DNA of 10,687 nucleotides from Deferribacteraceae bacterium UBA1873 (GTDB taxonomy: Bacteria; Chrysiogenota; Deferribacteres; Deferribacterales; Flexistipitaceae). The DNA lies in assembly GCA_002338145.1 (NCBI GenBank), contig DDHP01000031.1, forward strand, positions 1 through 10,687, written 5' to 3'. The translations under genes were made by a program, and so were the position numbers. The notes below the pieces were generated by a model. That model saw nothing but the letters and a program-made list of their open reading frames with translations. It was not told where the DNA came from and made no database searches. The stretch's first letter is position 1. Every line of letters starts with the position of its first letter. Below, one piece after another: positions 1 through 6,247 of this stretch.

Positions 1-41
1 TCAGTTGTTTTCTACTTTAGTTCAGCAGAGGAATCTATTTT

Positions 42-1052
42 TTATAAATATCTACCTACCGATAGGGCAACCGTCCTAATTTGTCCCATAAGTTTAATAA
101 ACGCATCGGGATTCAATGATTGGGCACCGTCGCTCAAGGCATTTTCAGGATCAGGATGTACTTCCACAATAAGGCCATCTGCTCCTACTGCAATTGCTGC
201 CTTGGAAAGAGCAGGCACAAAATGCCAGTGCCCGGCTGCATGACTGGGATCCACAATTATAGGCAAATGGGAACGCTCTTTCACCACAGGAACACAACTG
301 ATGTCCAGAGTGTTTCTGGTTGCTGTTTCAAACGTCCTGATACCTCTTTCACACAAAACAACGTTTTTATTACCTTCTGAAAGTATATATTCAGCAGCCA
401 TCAAAAATTCATCTATCGTTGTCGCCATACCTCTTTTAAGAAGTACAGGTTTATCAGTCTGTCCCAATAGAGTCAAAAGCGCAAAATTCTGGATATTTCT
501 GGCACCTACCTGAAACATATCGGTATATTTATAAACCAAATCTACATCTCTGGGATTCACAACCTCTGTAGCAAAAGGTAATCCGGTGACCTCTCTGGCT
601 TTGGCAAGATGCTTTAATCCCTCTTCGCCAAGCCCTTGGAATGAATACGGGCTTGTGCGGGGTTTAAAGGCTCCTCCGCGCAGCATCTTAGCTCCAGCAG
701 CTTTAACATATTCGGCAGTTTTTATTATCTGGTTTTCACTTTCCACTGCACAAGGGCCTGCAATTACACTTATCTCTTCCCCTCCAAATCTCACACCACT
801 GACATCAATAACCGAATGCTCCTGTTTGACTTCTTTACTGGCAAGCTTATATGGCTTTGTTATCGGCAAAACCCTGTCAACGCCTTCCATATCTTCAATT
901 ATCCCCATCTCATTTTTACCAAGCCCAACCAGTCCTACAACATTTCGTTCTTTTCCATAAATAACATGTGGCTTAAATCCCATTTCCTCGCCTTTTTTAC
1001 ATACCTGATTCAATTGTGCATCTGATGCTCCGATTTTCATTACTACAATCAT
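42..1052 (-). CDS. aroF: 3-deoxy-7-phosphoheptulonate (DAHP) synthase, type I-beta with N-terminal regulatory domain
   Basis: This enzyme condenses phosphoenolpyruvate and erythrose 4-phosphate to DAHP, the committed cytosolic step towards chorismate and Phe, Tyr and Trp. The 336-residue protein starts with a ferredoxin-like/ACT-like domain (about residues 1-66), as in the Thermotoga-type enzymes, where this domain mediates feedback inhibition by Tyr/Phe. The catalytic TIM barrel follows, with AGPCAVES at 98-105 (C101 being the expected metal-binding Cys), RGGAFKPRTSPY at 125-136, KRGMATT, the DPSHAAGH motif and EVHPDPENALSDG near the C terminus. The expected metal ligands Cys, His, Glu and Asp all appear present. 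I chose the ATG at 1052 because AGGAGG lies five bases upstream; Met5 is less well placed. The gene is preceded by a Phe/Tyr-rich leader ORF and an intrinsic terminator, so control by attenuation is inferred. It is divergent from ugd. Whether a further gene follows to the left cannot be seen. Confidence 0.95.
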   Translation of the reverse strand: MIVVMKIGASDAQLNQVCKKGEEMGFKPHVIYGKERNVVGLVGLGKNEMGIIEDMEGVDRVLPITKPYKLASKEVKQEHSVIDVSGVRFGGEEISVIAGPCAVESENQIIKTAEYVKAAGAKMLRGGAFKPRTSPYSFQGLGEEGLKHLAKAREVTGLPFATEVVNPRDVDLVYKYTDMFQVGARNIQNFALLTLLGQTDKPVLLKRGMATTIDEFLMAAEYILSEGNKNVVLCERGIRTFETATRNTLDISCVPVVKERSHLPIIVDPSHAAGHWHFVPALSKAAIAVGADGLIVEVHPDPENALSDGAQSLNPDAFIKLMGQIRTVALSVGRYL

Positions 1053-1071
1053 AACAACCTCCTATAGTTGA

Positions 1072-1110
1072 TAAAAAAAAGGCCGCAAGCGGTGTACCGC
1101 CTGCGGCCTT
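1072..1110 (-). terminator. Attenuator terminator hairpin in the aroF leader
   Basis: Read on the minus strand, AAGGCCGCAGGCGG (1110-1097) pairs with CCGCUUGCGGCCUU (1092-1079) around a UACA loop. This gives 14 pairs, one of them G-U, followed directly by eight U residues (1079-1072 region). This is a textbook intrinsic terminator. It stands between the leader ORF stop and the aroF ribosome binding site (AGGAGG at 1063-1058), inside the leader of a gene that it would switch off, rather than after a gene. The wobble pair is a G-U only in the minus-strand RNA (A-C on the other strand), which supports function in the aroF direction. Confidence 0.92.
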
Positions 1111-1150
1111 TATATCGCTAAAATATATACCAGACCTTACGCGGTACACC
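1091..1150 (-). promoter_or_regulatory. Antiterminator: leader segment pairing with the terminator 5' arm
   Basis: On the minus strand GGUGUACCGC (1150-1141, inside the end of the leader ORF) is a perfect 10-nt complement of GCGGUACACC (1100-1091), which holds the top of the terminator 5' arm, its loop and the first bases of the 3' arm. Further in, GGUCU (1136-1132) can pair with AGGCC (1109-1105), separated by a 4x4 internal loop. Together these sequester almost the whole terminator 5' arm. A ribosome stalled on the Phe codons (1178-1164) would leave 1150-1141 free, giving antitermination. A ribosome at the stop codon (1139-1137) would cover it and allow termination. A weaker local hairpin, GUGUACC (1149-1143) with GGUAUAU (1131-1125), could compete. 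Confidence 0.82.
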
Positions 1151-1250
1151 TCACAGACTTATTAAAGAAAAAAAAGAAATAATATGAATAGCATGAAAAA
1201 GAAAAACGCTTTAAGGTTTGTAATAAAATATATGTATATTTTCTGCTCAT
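1137..1250 (-). CDS. Phe/Tyr-rich leader peptide of the aroF attenuator
   Basis: A 37-codon ORF (ATG at 1250, TAA at 1139-1137) lies in the aroF leader. Residues 16-29 are F S F S C Y S Y Y F F F F F. Over the whole peptide there are seven Phe and five Tyr, and no Trp. The five consecutive Phe codons are at 1178-1164. Its last codons (gtg agg tgt acc gcg taa) include the 5' strand of the antiterminator. By analogy with the enteric pheA-type leaders, a ribosome would stall here when charged tRNA-Phe (and perhaps tRNA-Tyr) is scarce; this role is inferred from the codons and the flanking RNA structures. There is an in-frame stop shortly upstream and no other ATG in frame. No good Shine-Dalgarno sequence precedes the ATG (only GGGG about 13 bases upstream), which is the weak point. 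The ORF is too short to be found by usual gene callers. Confidence 0.8.
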   Translation of the reverse strand: MSRKYTYILLQTLKRFSFSCYSYYFFFFFNKSVRCTA

Positions 1251-1256
1251 GTTGAT

Positions 1257-1285
1257 TGATTAGCCCCAAAAAGAACAGTTGTCAA
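1257..1285 (-). promoter_or_regulatory. Possible aroF leader promoter (perfect -35, weak -10)
   Basis: TTGACA on the minus strand (1285-1280) matches the sigma-70 -35 consensus exactly. At a spacing of 17 the next hexamer is TAATCA (1262-1257); at 15 it is GCTAAT (1264-1259). Both are poor -10 elements. Either would start transcription close to the leader ATG at 1250, making the leader ORF nearly leaderless. An alternative -10, TATAGT, is at 1307-1302 but lacks a good -35. Confidence 0.35.
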
Positions 1286-1306
1286 CAAATTTCTTATTTT
1301 TACTAT
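1279..1306 (+). promoter_or_regulatory. Possible ugd promoter
   Basis: TTGTCA (1279-1284) and TACTAT (1301-1306) are separated by 16 bases on the plus strand, giving five of six and four of six matches to sigma-70 consensus. Transcription would start near 1313 and give a leader of roughly 80 bases before the ugd ATG. The -35 overlaps the opposing TTGACA in the odd palindrome GTTGTCAAC (1278-1286). The call is a weak motif match only. Confidence 0.3.
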
Positions 1307-1391
1307 ATATTGGTCATATCTAAACTAAATCTTGAAAAAGCCACATCTTTCATATAAAACAAATCATCAAAATTTTAATGGAGAGTTCAGT

Positions 1392-2717
1392 ATGAGAGTT
1401 GCTGTAGTGGGAACAGGGTATGTCGGTTTGGTAACTGGATCATGTCTGGCCGAATTTGGTATGCATGTAACATGCGTAGATATCGATAAAACAAAAATTG
1501 ACAAACTAAATAAAGGTCAAATTCCAATTTACGAACCCGGACTGGAGTCTATTATAAATAGAAACACGCGTGACGGCAGACTGAAATTCACCACTGATAT
1601 ATCGGAATCTGTTAAAAACAATCTTGTCATATTTATTGCAGTAGGTACTCCGGCCAGAGAAGACGGCTCGGCGGATTTGCAGTACGTAGATGCAGTTGCA
1701 AAACAAATTGCGGACAACATAAATGGTTACAAAGTAATTGTTGATAAAAGTACTGTTCCTGTTGGTACCGGGCAGAGAGTTAAAGGCATTATAAAAGACA
1801 TAACAAAAAACAAATTTAAATTTGATGTTGTCAGCAACCCCGAGTTTTTAAGGGAAGGAGCAGCCGTCAATGATTTTATGAGGCCTGACAGGATTGTAAT
1901 AGGAGCTGAAAGTGAAGAAGCTGTAGCAATAATGAAGGATGTTTACAGTGCACATTATTTGAATGAAGCTCCTTTTGTTATAACCAATATAGAAACGGCT
2001 GAGATGATAAAATACGCCTCCAACGCTTTTCTTGCATTAAAAATTACATATATTAATGAGGTTGCCAATTTATGCGATTTAGTGGGGGCAGATGTTCATA
2101 AAGTAGCAAAGGCAATGGGGATGGATGGAAGAATTAGTCCTAAATTTTTGCACCCGGGCCCGGGCTACGGGGGATCATGTTTCCCGAAGGATACACAAGC
2201 ACTTTCTTACATTGCCAAAACATACGGATATGATTTTCAGTTGGTAAATACTACAGTGGAAGTTAATGAGCTCCAAAAATTGAAAATGGTTGAAAAAATA
2301 GGTTTACTTTTAGGTGTTGATCATAGCGCACAAAATGCTTTTAAAGATTACACTCTGGGAATACTTGGTTTGGCCTTTAAGCCCAACACAGACGATATGA
2401 GGGAATCACCGTCTATCACAATTATAAACGAACTGCTTGAAAAAGGTGCACGTATAAAAGCTTTTGATCCCATTGCAATGGAAAATGCCAGGAAGATTTT
2501 CGGTAACCGTGTACATTATTGCCAGGACGAGTATGAAACGGCAGAAGGTGTAAACTGTCTGGTGATTTTAACAGAGTGGAATCAGTTCAGAAAACTTGAT
2601 ATGAACAAAATGAAGGCAATAATGAAAGATTTATACTTGGCAGATTTAAGAAATATCTACGAGCCTGAAAAGATGAAATCTATAGGCTTCAAATACACCA
2701 GTGTTGGAAGGAGTTAG
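1392..2717 (+). CDS. ugd: UDP-glucose 6-dehydrogenase
   Basis: This enzyme oxidises UDP-glucose to UDP-glucuronate with two NAD+, a cytosolic step supplying nucleotide sugars for lipopolysaccharide, capsule or other surface glycans. From the chosen start the protein has 441 residues, usual for the family. It opens with the Rossmann motif GTGYVG (7-12), followed by VGTPAREDG, DKSTVPVGTG, SNPEFLREG, the central helix region around EMIKYASNAFLALK, and GPGYGGSCFPKD with the catalytic Cys at 263. The C-terminal UDP-binding domain has GLAFKPNTDDMRESPS. I chose ATG 1392 because GGAGAG (1380-1385) is well spaced and the Rossmann fold then starts at once; a TTG 60 bases earlier would add an atypical tail. 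A related UDP-mannose/GDP-mannose dehydrogenase is less likely, but sugar specificity cannot be read for certain. lepA follows after 10 bases, so the two are probably co-transcribed. Confidence 0.92.
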   Translation: MRVAVVGTGYVGLVTGSCLAEFGMHVTCVDIDKTKIDKLNKGQIPIYEPGLESIINRNTRDGRLKFTTDISESVKNNLVIFIAVGTPAREDGSADLQYVDAVAKQIADNINGYKVIVDKSTVPVGTGQRVKGIIKDITKNKFKFDVVSNPEFLREGAAVNDFMRPDRIVIGAESEEAVAIMKDVYSAHYLNEAPFVITNIETAEMIKYASNAFLALKITYINEVANLCDLVGADVHKVAKAMGMDGRISPKFLHPGPGYGGSCFPKDTQALSYIAKTYGYDFQLVNTTVEVNELQKLKMVEKIGLLLGVDHSAQNAFKDYTLGILGLAFKPNTDDMRESPSITIINELLEKGARIKAFDPIAMENARKIFGNRVHYCQDEYETAEGVNCLVILTEWNQFRKLDMNKMKAIMKDLYLADLRNIYEPEKMKSIGFKYTSVGRS

Positions 2718-2727
2718 TTTTATTCAG

Positions 2728-4533
2728 ATGGATAAAAAATTTATACGCAATTTTTCCATTATTGCGCACATAGACCATGGGAAATCCACTTTGGCTGACC
2801 GCCTTATTGAGCTTACCGGCGCACTTGAGAAACGTCTTATGAAAGAACAGTACCTTGACCGGATGGATATCGAGAGGGAACGGGGGATAACGATAAAAGC
2901 TCAAACAGTCAGACTTAATTACAAAGCTGACGATGGAAATACCTATCAGCTTAATCTGATAGACACCCCGGGACATGTGGATTTTACTTACGAAGTCTCC
3001 AGAAGCCTGGCAGCCTGTGAGGGAGCCTTGATCGTTGTAGATGCATCCCAGGGTGTTGAGGCTCAGACAATTGCAAATGTCTATATGGCAGTTGATCAGG
3101 ACCTGGCGCTTATTCCTGTAATTAACAAAATAGATTTACCCAGTGCTGAACCTGATAAAGTCAAAAAAGAGATAGAAGATTTCATCGGCATAGATGCATC
3201 AGAGGCTATTTTGACAAGTGCAAAAAATGGGATAGGTGCTAAGGATATAATGGAGGCAATCGTAAAACGCATCCCTCCACCGGAAGGTGATGATACCAAA
3301 CCCACCAAAGCATTGGTTTTCGACTCATGGTATGATCCATATCAGGGTGTAATTATACTGGTGAGGGTTTACGATGGAAAGATAAAAGTAGGTGATAATA
3401 TCAGGTTTCTGGCTACCAGCAGAGAATATGAGGTTGATAAAATAGGTGTGTTCAACCCATTGCCTTTTTTTGAAGAAGAACTTAGTTCGGGGGAAGTGGG
3501 CTTTATCATGGCTGGGGTTAAACAGCTTAAAGATGTAAAAATCGGGGATACAATAACATTAGTAAATAACCCCGCCAACAATTTGCTACCTGGATTCAAG
3601 GAAATAAAACCTGTGGTATTTTGTGGAATTTATCCGGTTGATACCAAAGAATATGATAACCTGCGAGACGCCTTAGAAAAACTTATACTAAATGACAGCT
3701 CTATAACTTTTGAACCAGAGAATTCCGCTGCTTTAGGTTTTGGCTTCAGATGCGGTTTTTTAGGTCTGTTACACATGGAAATCATTCAGGAACGGCTTGA
3801 ACGTGAGTATGATATTGATCTTATAACAACTGCTCCAACAGTTGTTTACCATGTCTATAAAAAAGACGGATCTGTTGTGGAAGTGGATAGTCCGGTGGAT
3901 TTACCTGAAATTACAGAAATTGAAAAAATCGAAGAACCTTTTATCAGCTCGACAATAATACTTCCCAGTGACTACGTTGGTCCTGTTATGCAGCTTCTGC
4001 AAACGAGAAGGGGAATACAGAAAAATATGAACTTTATTTCTGAAACAAGAGTCATCCTTGAGTATGACATACCTTTGTCTGAGGTTGTCATGGATTTTTA
4101 CGACAAATTAAAATCATCTTCCAAAGGGTATGCGTCTTTTGATTATGAGCCAGCGGGTTATCGTGAATCAGATATGGTAAAACTTGATATTTTGATCAAT
4201 AAAGAACCTGTGGACGCTTTGAGCATAATTGTTCACAGAGAGCAGGCATATTACAAAGGTAAGGAACTTGTTGAAAAGTTAAAAGAAGTAATACCAAGAC
4301 AGATGTTTGATGTCGCTATCCAAGCTGCTCTTGGAAACAAAATTATTGCAAGATCAACGGTAAAAGCTTACAGGAAGAATGTCACAGCTAAATGTTATGG
4401 TGGTGACATTACACGTAAAAAGAAGCTTTTGGAAAAACAGAAAGAAGGCAAGCGTAGAATGAAGCGTGTTGGCAAGGTGGATGTGCCTCAGGATGCATTT
4501 TTGGCTATTTTAAAAATTGGTGATGAAAAATAA
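2728..4533 (+). CDS. lepA: Elongation factor 4 (LepA), ribosome-associated GTPase
   Basis: LepA/EF4 is a translational GTPase that binds the ribosome and affects translation under stress and ribosome assembly. The 601-residue protein shows all G motifs: AHIDHGKST (13-21), RGITI (52-56), DTPGH (79-83), NKID (133-136) and TSAK. EF-G-like domains II, III and V follow (FGFRCGFLGLLHMEI in the middle). The LepA-specific C-terminal domain carries YGGDITRKKKLLEKQKEGKRRMK. The length is normal for the family. I chose ATG 2728 because homologues start directly before IRNFSIIAHIDHGKS; a GTG at 2701 would lie inside ugd. The only Shine-Dalgarno sequence, AAGGAG (2708-2713), is 14 bases from this ATG and overlaps the end of ugd, so initiation may depend partly on ribosomes finishing ugd. 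lepB follows after 15 bases, the classic lepA-lepB pairing. Confidence 0.97.
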   Translation: MDKKFIRNFSIIAHIDHGKSTLADRLIELTGALEKRLMKEQYLDRMDIERERGITIKAQTVRLNYKADDGNTYQLNLIDTPGHVDFTYEVSRSLAACEGALIVVDASQGVEAQTIANVYMAVDQDLALIPVINKIDLPSAEPDKVKKEIEDFIGIDASEAILTSAKNGIGAKDIMEAIVKRIPPPEGDDTKPTKALVFDSWYDPYQGVIILVRVYDGKIKVGDNIRFLATSREYEVDKIGVFNPLPFFEEELSSGEVGFIMAGVKQLKDVKIGDTITLVNNPANNLLPGFKEIKPVVFCGIYPVDTKEYDNLRDALEKLILNDSSITFEPENSAALGFGFRCGFLGLLHMEIIQERLEREYDIDLITTAPTVVYHVYKKDGSVVEVDSPVDLPEITEIEKIEEPFISSTIILPSDYVGPVMQLLQTRRGIQKNMNFISETRVILEYDIPLSEVVMDFYDKLKSSSKGYASFDYEPAGYRESDMVKLDILINKEPVDALSIIVHREQAYYKGKELVEKLKEVIPRQMFDVAIQAALGNKIIARSTVKAYRKNVTAKCYGGDITRKKKLLEKQKEGKRRMKRVGKVDVPQDAFLAILKIGDEK

Positions 4534-4548
4534 ATAAGGAAAAATTTT

Positions 4549-5136
4549 ATGAATGATGATAAAAAGACGAAAAGTAAATTCAAAGATACGGTGGATTCTA
4601 TTGTTGTGGCATTTGTCATAGCTATGATAATCAGAGCTTTTTTTGTTCAGGCATATAAAATACCTTCAGGCTCAATGCTTGACACATTGCTTATTGGGGA
4701 TCACATTTTGGTAAATAAACTTGCCTATGCCGCCAGTGGACCCAAATACAAAGATATAATTGTTTTCGAATATCCTCTTGATCCTTCCAAAGATTTTATA
4801 AAAAGGGTTATCGGTGTCCCTGGGGATACTATCAGGTTAGACGGGAAAGATGTTTACAGAAATGGTAACCTTGTTAAAGAAAATTACGCAAAATACACGA
4901 ATTCTAACGGCCTCAGTTCTTTTATAGACAGCAGATTTTATACCGAAAGGTTTGTAATTCCGGAAAACAAATATTTTGTAATGGGGGATAACAGGGACTC
5001 CAGCTTTGACGGAAGATATTGGGGATTTGTCGATAAAAAAATGATTAAAGGCAAAGCTTTTATTATTTACTGGTCATGGGATAACCGTGACGGTATAAAT
5101 ATAAGATTTGACAGAATTTTAAATCTTATTCATTGA
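4549..5136 (+). CDS. lepB: Signal peptidase I
   Basis: This membrane-bound serine protease cuts signal peptides from exported proteins on the outer face of the inner membrane. The 195-residue protein has one N-terminal transmembrane segment (about residues 15-35). The catalytic Ser follows in PSGSM (Ser42), and the general base Lys is in DFIKRVIGVPGD (Lys85). The conserved box GDNRDSS (146-152) continues to GRYWGFV, where many homologues have SRYWG. The protein is a short form like those of many non-enteric bacteria, without the large insert and second TM segment of the E. coli enzyme. AAGGA (4536-4540) is eight bases upstream of the ATG. The stop codon overlaps the -35 of a strong promoter for the next genes. 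Confidence 0.96.
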   Translation: MNDDKKTKSKFKDTVDSIVVAFVIAMIIRAFFVQAYKIPSGSMLDTLLIGDHILVNKLAYAASGPKYKDIIVFEYPLDPSKDFIKRVIGVPGDTIRLDGKDVYRNGNLVKENYAKYTNSNGLSSFIDSRFYTERFVIPENKYFVMGDNRDSSFDGRYWGFVDKKMIKGKAFIIYWSWDNRDGINIRFDRILNLIH

Positions 5137-5162
5137 AAACCTATTCTTTTTAATGATATAAT
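5133..5162 (+). promoter_or_regulatory. Near-consensus sigma-70 promoter before the small membrane protein and pyrH
   Basis: TTGAAA (5133-5138) and TATAAT (5157-5162) are separated by 18 bases, five of six and six of six consensus matches. The -35 overlaps the lepB stop codon region. The expected transcription start is near 5169, about 20 bases before the next ATG. It would let the pyrH-frr-uppS-cdsA-dxr-rseP set be transcribed independently of ugd-lepA-lepB. AT-rich sequence raises the chance of spurious matches, but this is the best promoter-like pair I noticed in the window. Confidence 0.6.
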
Positions 5163-5190
5163 TATAAATATATTAACGCGGAAAATAAAA

Positions 5191-5532
5191 ATGATTATCA
5201 GAATAATAAAAATTAGTATTGTAATTGTTTTACTGTATGCAGCTTTTATGGTGACAGTTCCGTGGATAAAATTTTATGTATTTAGGTCTGCAGTTGTGGA
5301 AATAATCAGCAATCACGACAAAATTTCCAGAGAAACTTTAGTAAACAGCATTTACGAACAGGCTGGTGATTTAAATATAAGACTTCCTGAAAATGCTGTA
5401 TCTATTGAGATTTTTAAAAATTACAAGCGTTACGAAGTAGAGTATTTTGATAATATAACGTTCCCTCTAATGGAGAAGGGGCTTATTTTTCATCACAAAA
5501 TCAGTAAATCCCAACCTGTAAAGGAGAACTAA
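5191..5532 (+). CDS. Unrecognised small membrane-anchored protein
   Basis: I do not recognise this 113-residue protein. It has a single hydrophobic segment at the N terminus (about residues 4-24), a short basic/aromatic stretch (WIKFYVFRS), then an apparently mixed alpha/beta domain of about 80 residues. That domain ends in alternating hydrophobic strands (VSIEIF, YEVEYF) and GLIFHHKIS. No cysteines, catalytic motifs or lipobox are visible. It is probably a bitopic inner-membrane protein with the C-terminal domain outside the cytoplasm. Its size, architecture and place after lepA-lepB recall the DUF4845 proteins that follow lepB in many proteobacteria; that link is a guess from context. The ATG has no clear Shine-Dalgarno sequence (GCGGAAAA only). 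It ends five bases before pyrH and contains the pyrH ribosome binding site in its last codons, so it is very likely co-transcribed with pyrH. Confidence 0.8.
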   Translation: MIIRIIKISIVIVLLYAAFMVTVPWIKFYVFRSAVVEIISNHDKISRETLVNSIYEQAGDLNIRLPENAVSIEIFKNYKRYEVEYFDNITFPLMEKGLIFHHKISKSQPVKEN

Positions 5533-5537
5533 GAGAT

Positions 5538-6245
5538 ATGAAATTTGACCGCATTCTTTTAAAACTTAGTGGTGAAGCTCTAATGGGAAAATTTAATTAC
5601 GGTATCGACGGGGATACTGTAAAATATATTGCAGAAGAAATCCGCGAAGTGCAGAAGATGGGTGTGAAAATTGGTGTTGTGATTGGAGGAGGAAATATTT
5701 TCAGGGGTGTTTCAGAGTCAGCTAAAGATATGGACAGGGTTTCCGCTGACTATATGGGAATGCTTGCCACAATAATGAATTCACTGGCACTGCAGAATGC
5801 ACTGGAAACGCTGAACGTGCAGACACGGGTACAGACTGCAATTGAAATGCGGGAAATAGCAGAGCCTTTTATAAGACGAAGAGCAATGAGACATCTTGAA
5901 AAAAACAGAGTCGTAATTTTTGGCGGCGGAACAGGAAATCCCTATTTTACCACAGACACTGCTGCAACGTTACGAGCATCTGAAATCAATGCACAAGTGG
6001 TTATGAAAGCAACAAAAGTTGAGGGTGTTTATACTTCCGACCCAGTAAAAAACCCGGAAGCAACAATGTTTAGCTCGATCAAGTATCTGGATGTTTTAAA
6101 CAGAGGTTTGAAAGTTATGGACTCAACAGCAATAAGTATGTGTATGGATAACAGTATACCTATTATCGTTTTTAATCTGTTTGGTAAAGGTAATCTTAAA
6201 AAAATTGTAACAGGAGAAAAAATTGGCACATTGGTGGAGGGTTAG
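5538..6245 (+). CDS. pyrH: Uridylate (UMP) kinase
   Basis: PyrH phosphorylates UMP to UDP with ATP in the cytosol, an essential step of pyrimidine nucleotide synthesis. It is a hexameric amino-acid-kinase-fold enzyme, usually activated by GTP and inhibited by UTP. The 235-residue protein has KLSGEAL (9-15), GGGNIFRG (50-57), the UMP-contacting region around ADYMGM (70-75), GGGTGNPYFTTDTAA (129-143, with Asp140) and KATKVEGVYTSDP. The length is normal for the family. The Shine-Dalgarno AAGGAG (5521-5526) lies within the end of the preceding gene, 11 bases from the ATG. frr starts two bases after its stop. The pyrH-frr pairing is conserved across bacteria, though here it is not preceded by rpsB-tsf. 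Confidence 0.97.
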   Translation: MKFDRILLKLSGEALMGKFNYGIDGDTVKYIAEEIREVQKMGVKIGVVIGGGNIFRGVSESAKDMDRVSADYMGMLATIMNSLALQNALETLNVQTRVQTAIEMREIAEPFIRRRAMRHLEKNRVVIFGGGTGNPYFTTDTAATLRASEINAQVVMKATKVEGVYTSDPVKNPEATMFSSIKYLDVLNRGLKVMDSTAISMCMDNSIPIIVFNLFGKGNLKKIVTGEKIGTLVEG

Positions 6246-6247
6246 CC

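Noticed and set aside
586..960. Plus-strand ORF of 124 codons opposite aroF.
   Set aside because: It is the antisense shadow of a well-supported gene, with no recognisable domain and no ribosome binding site.
1079..1110. Plus-strand reading of the same hairpin as a terminator for rightward transcription.
   Set aside because: There is no gene to its left on the plus strand. The plus-strand tail is only UUUAUAU, and the wobble pair becomes an A-C mismatch in that direction.
1091..1153. T-box riboswitch, because AGGUGUACCGCG (minus strand, 1151 downwards) resembles the T-box AGGGUGGNACCGCG.
   Set aside because: The essential UGGN tRNA-acceptor pairing sequence is missing, and no Stem I, specifier loop or AG bulge is seen upstream. 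The same bases are explained by pairing with the terminator and by their place in the leader ORF.
1162..1194. Alternative minus-strand mini-ORF (MLFILFLFFL) overlapping the leader ORF in another frame.
   Set aside because: It has no ribosome binding site and stops far from the terminator, so a ribosome on it would not explain the antiterminator. The 37-codon frame fits the structure exactly.
1332..1391. Extension of ugd to a TTG start at 1332.
   Set aside because: The added 20 residues are atypical for the family, and the ATG at 1392 has a well-spaced GGAGAG and is directly followed by the Rossmann motif.
2701..2727. Extension of lepA to a GTG at 2701 within ugd.
   Set aside because: LepA proteins start just before IRNFSIIAHIDHGKST, and the GTG has no matching ribosome binding site.
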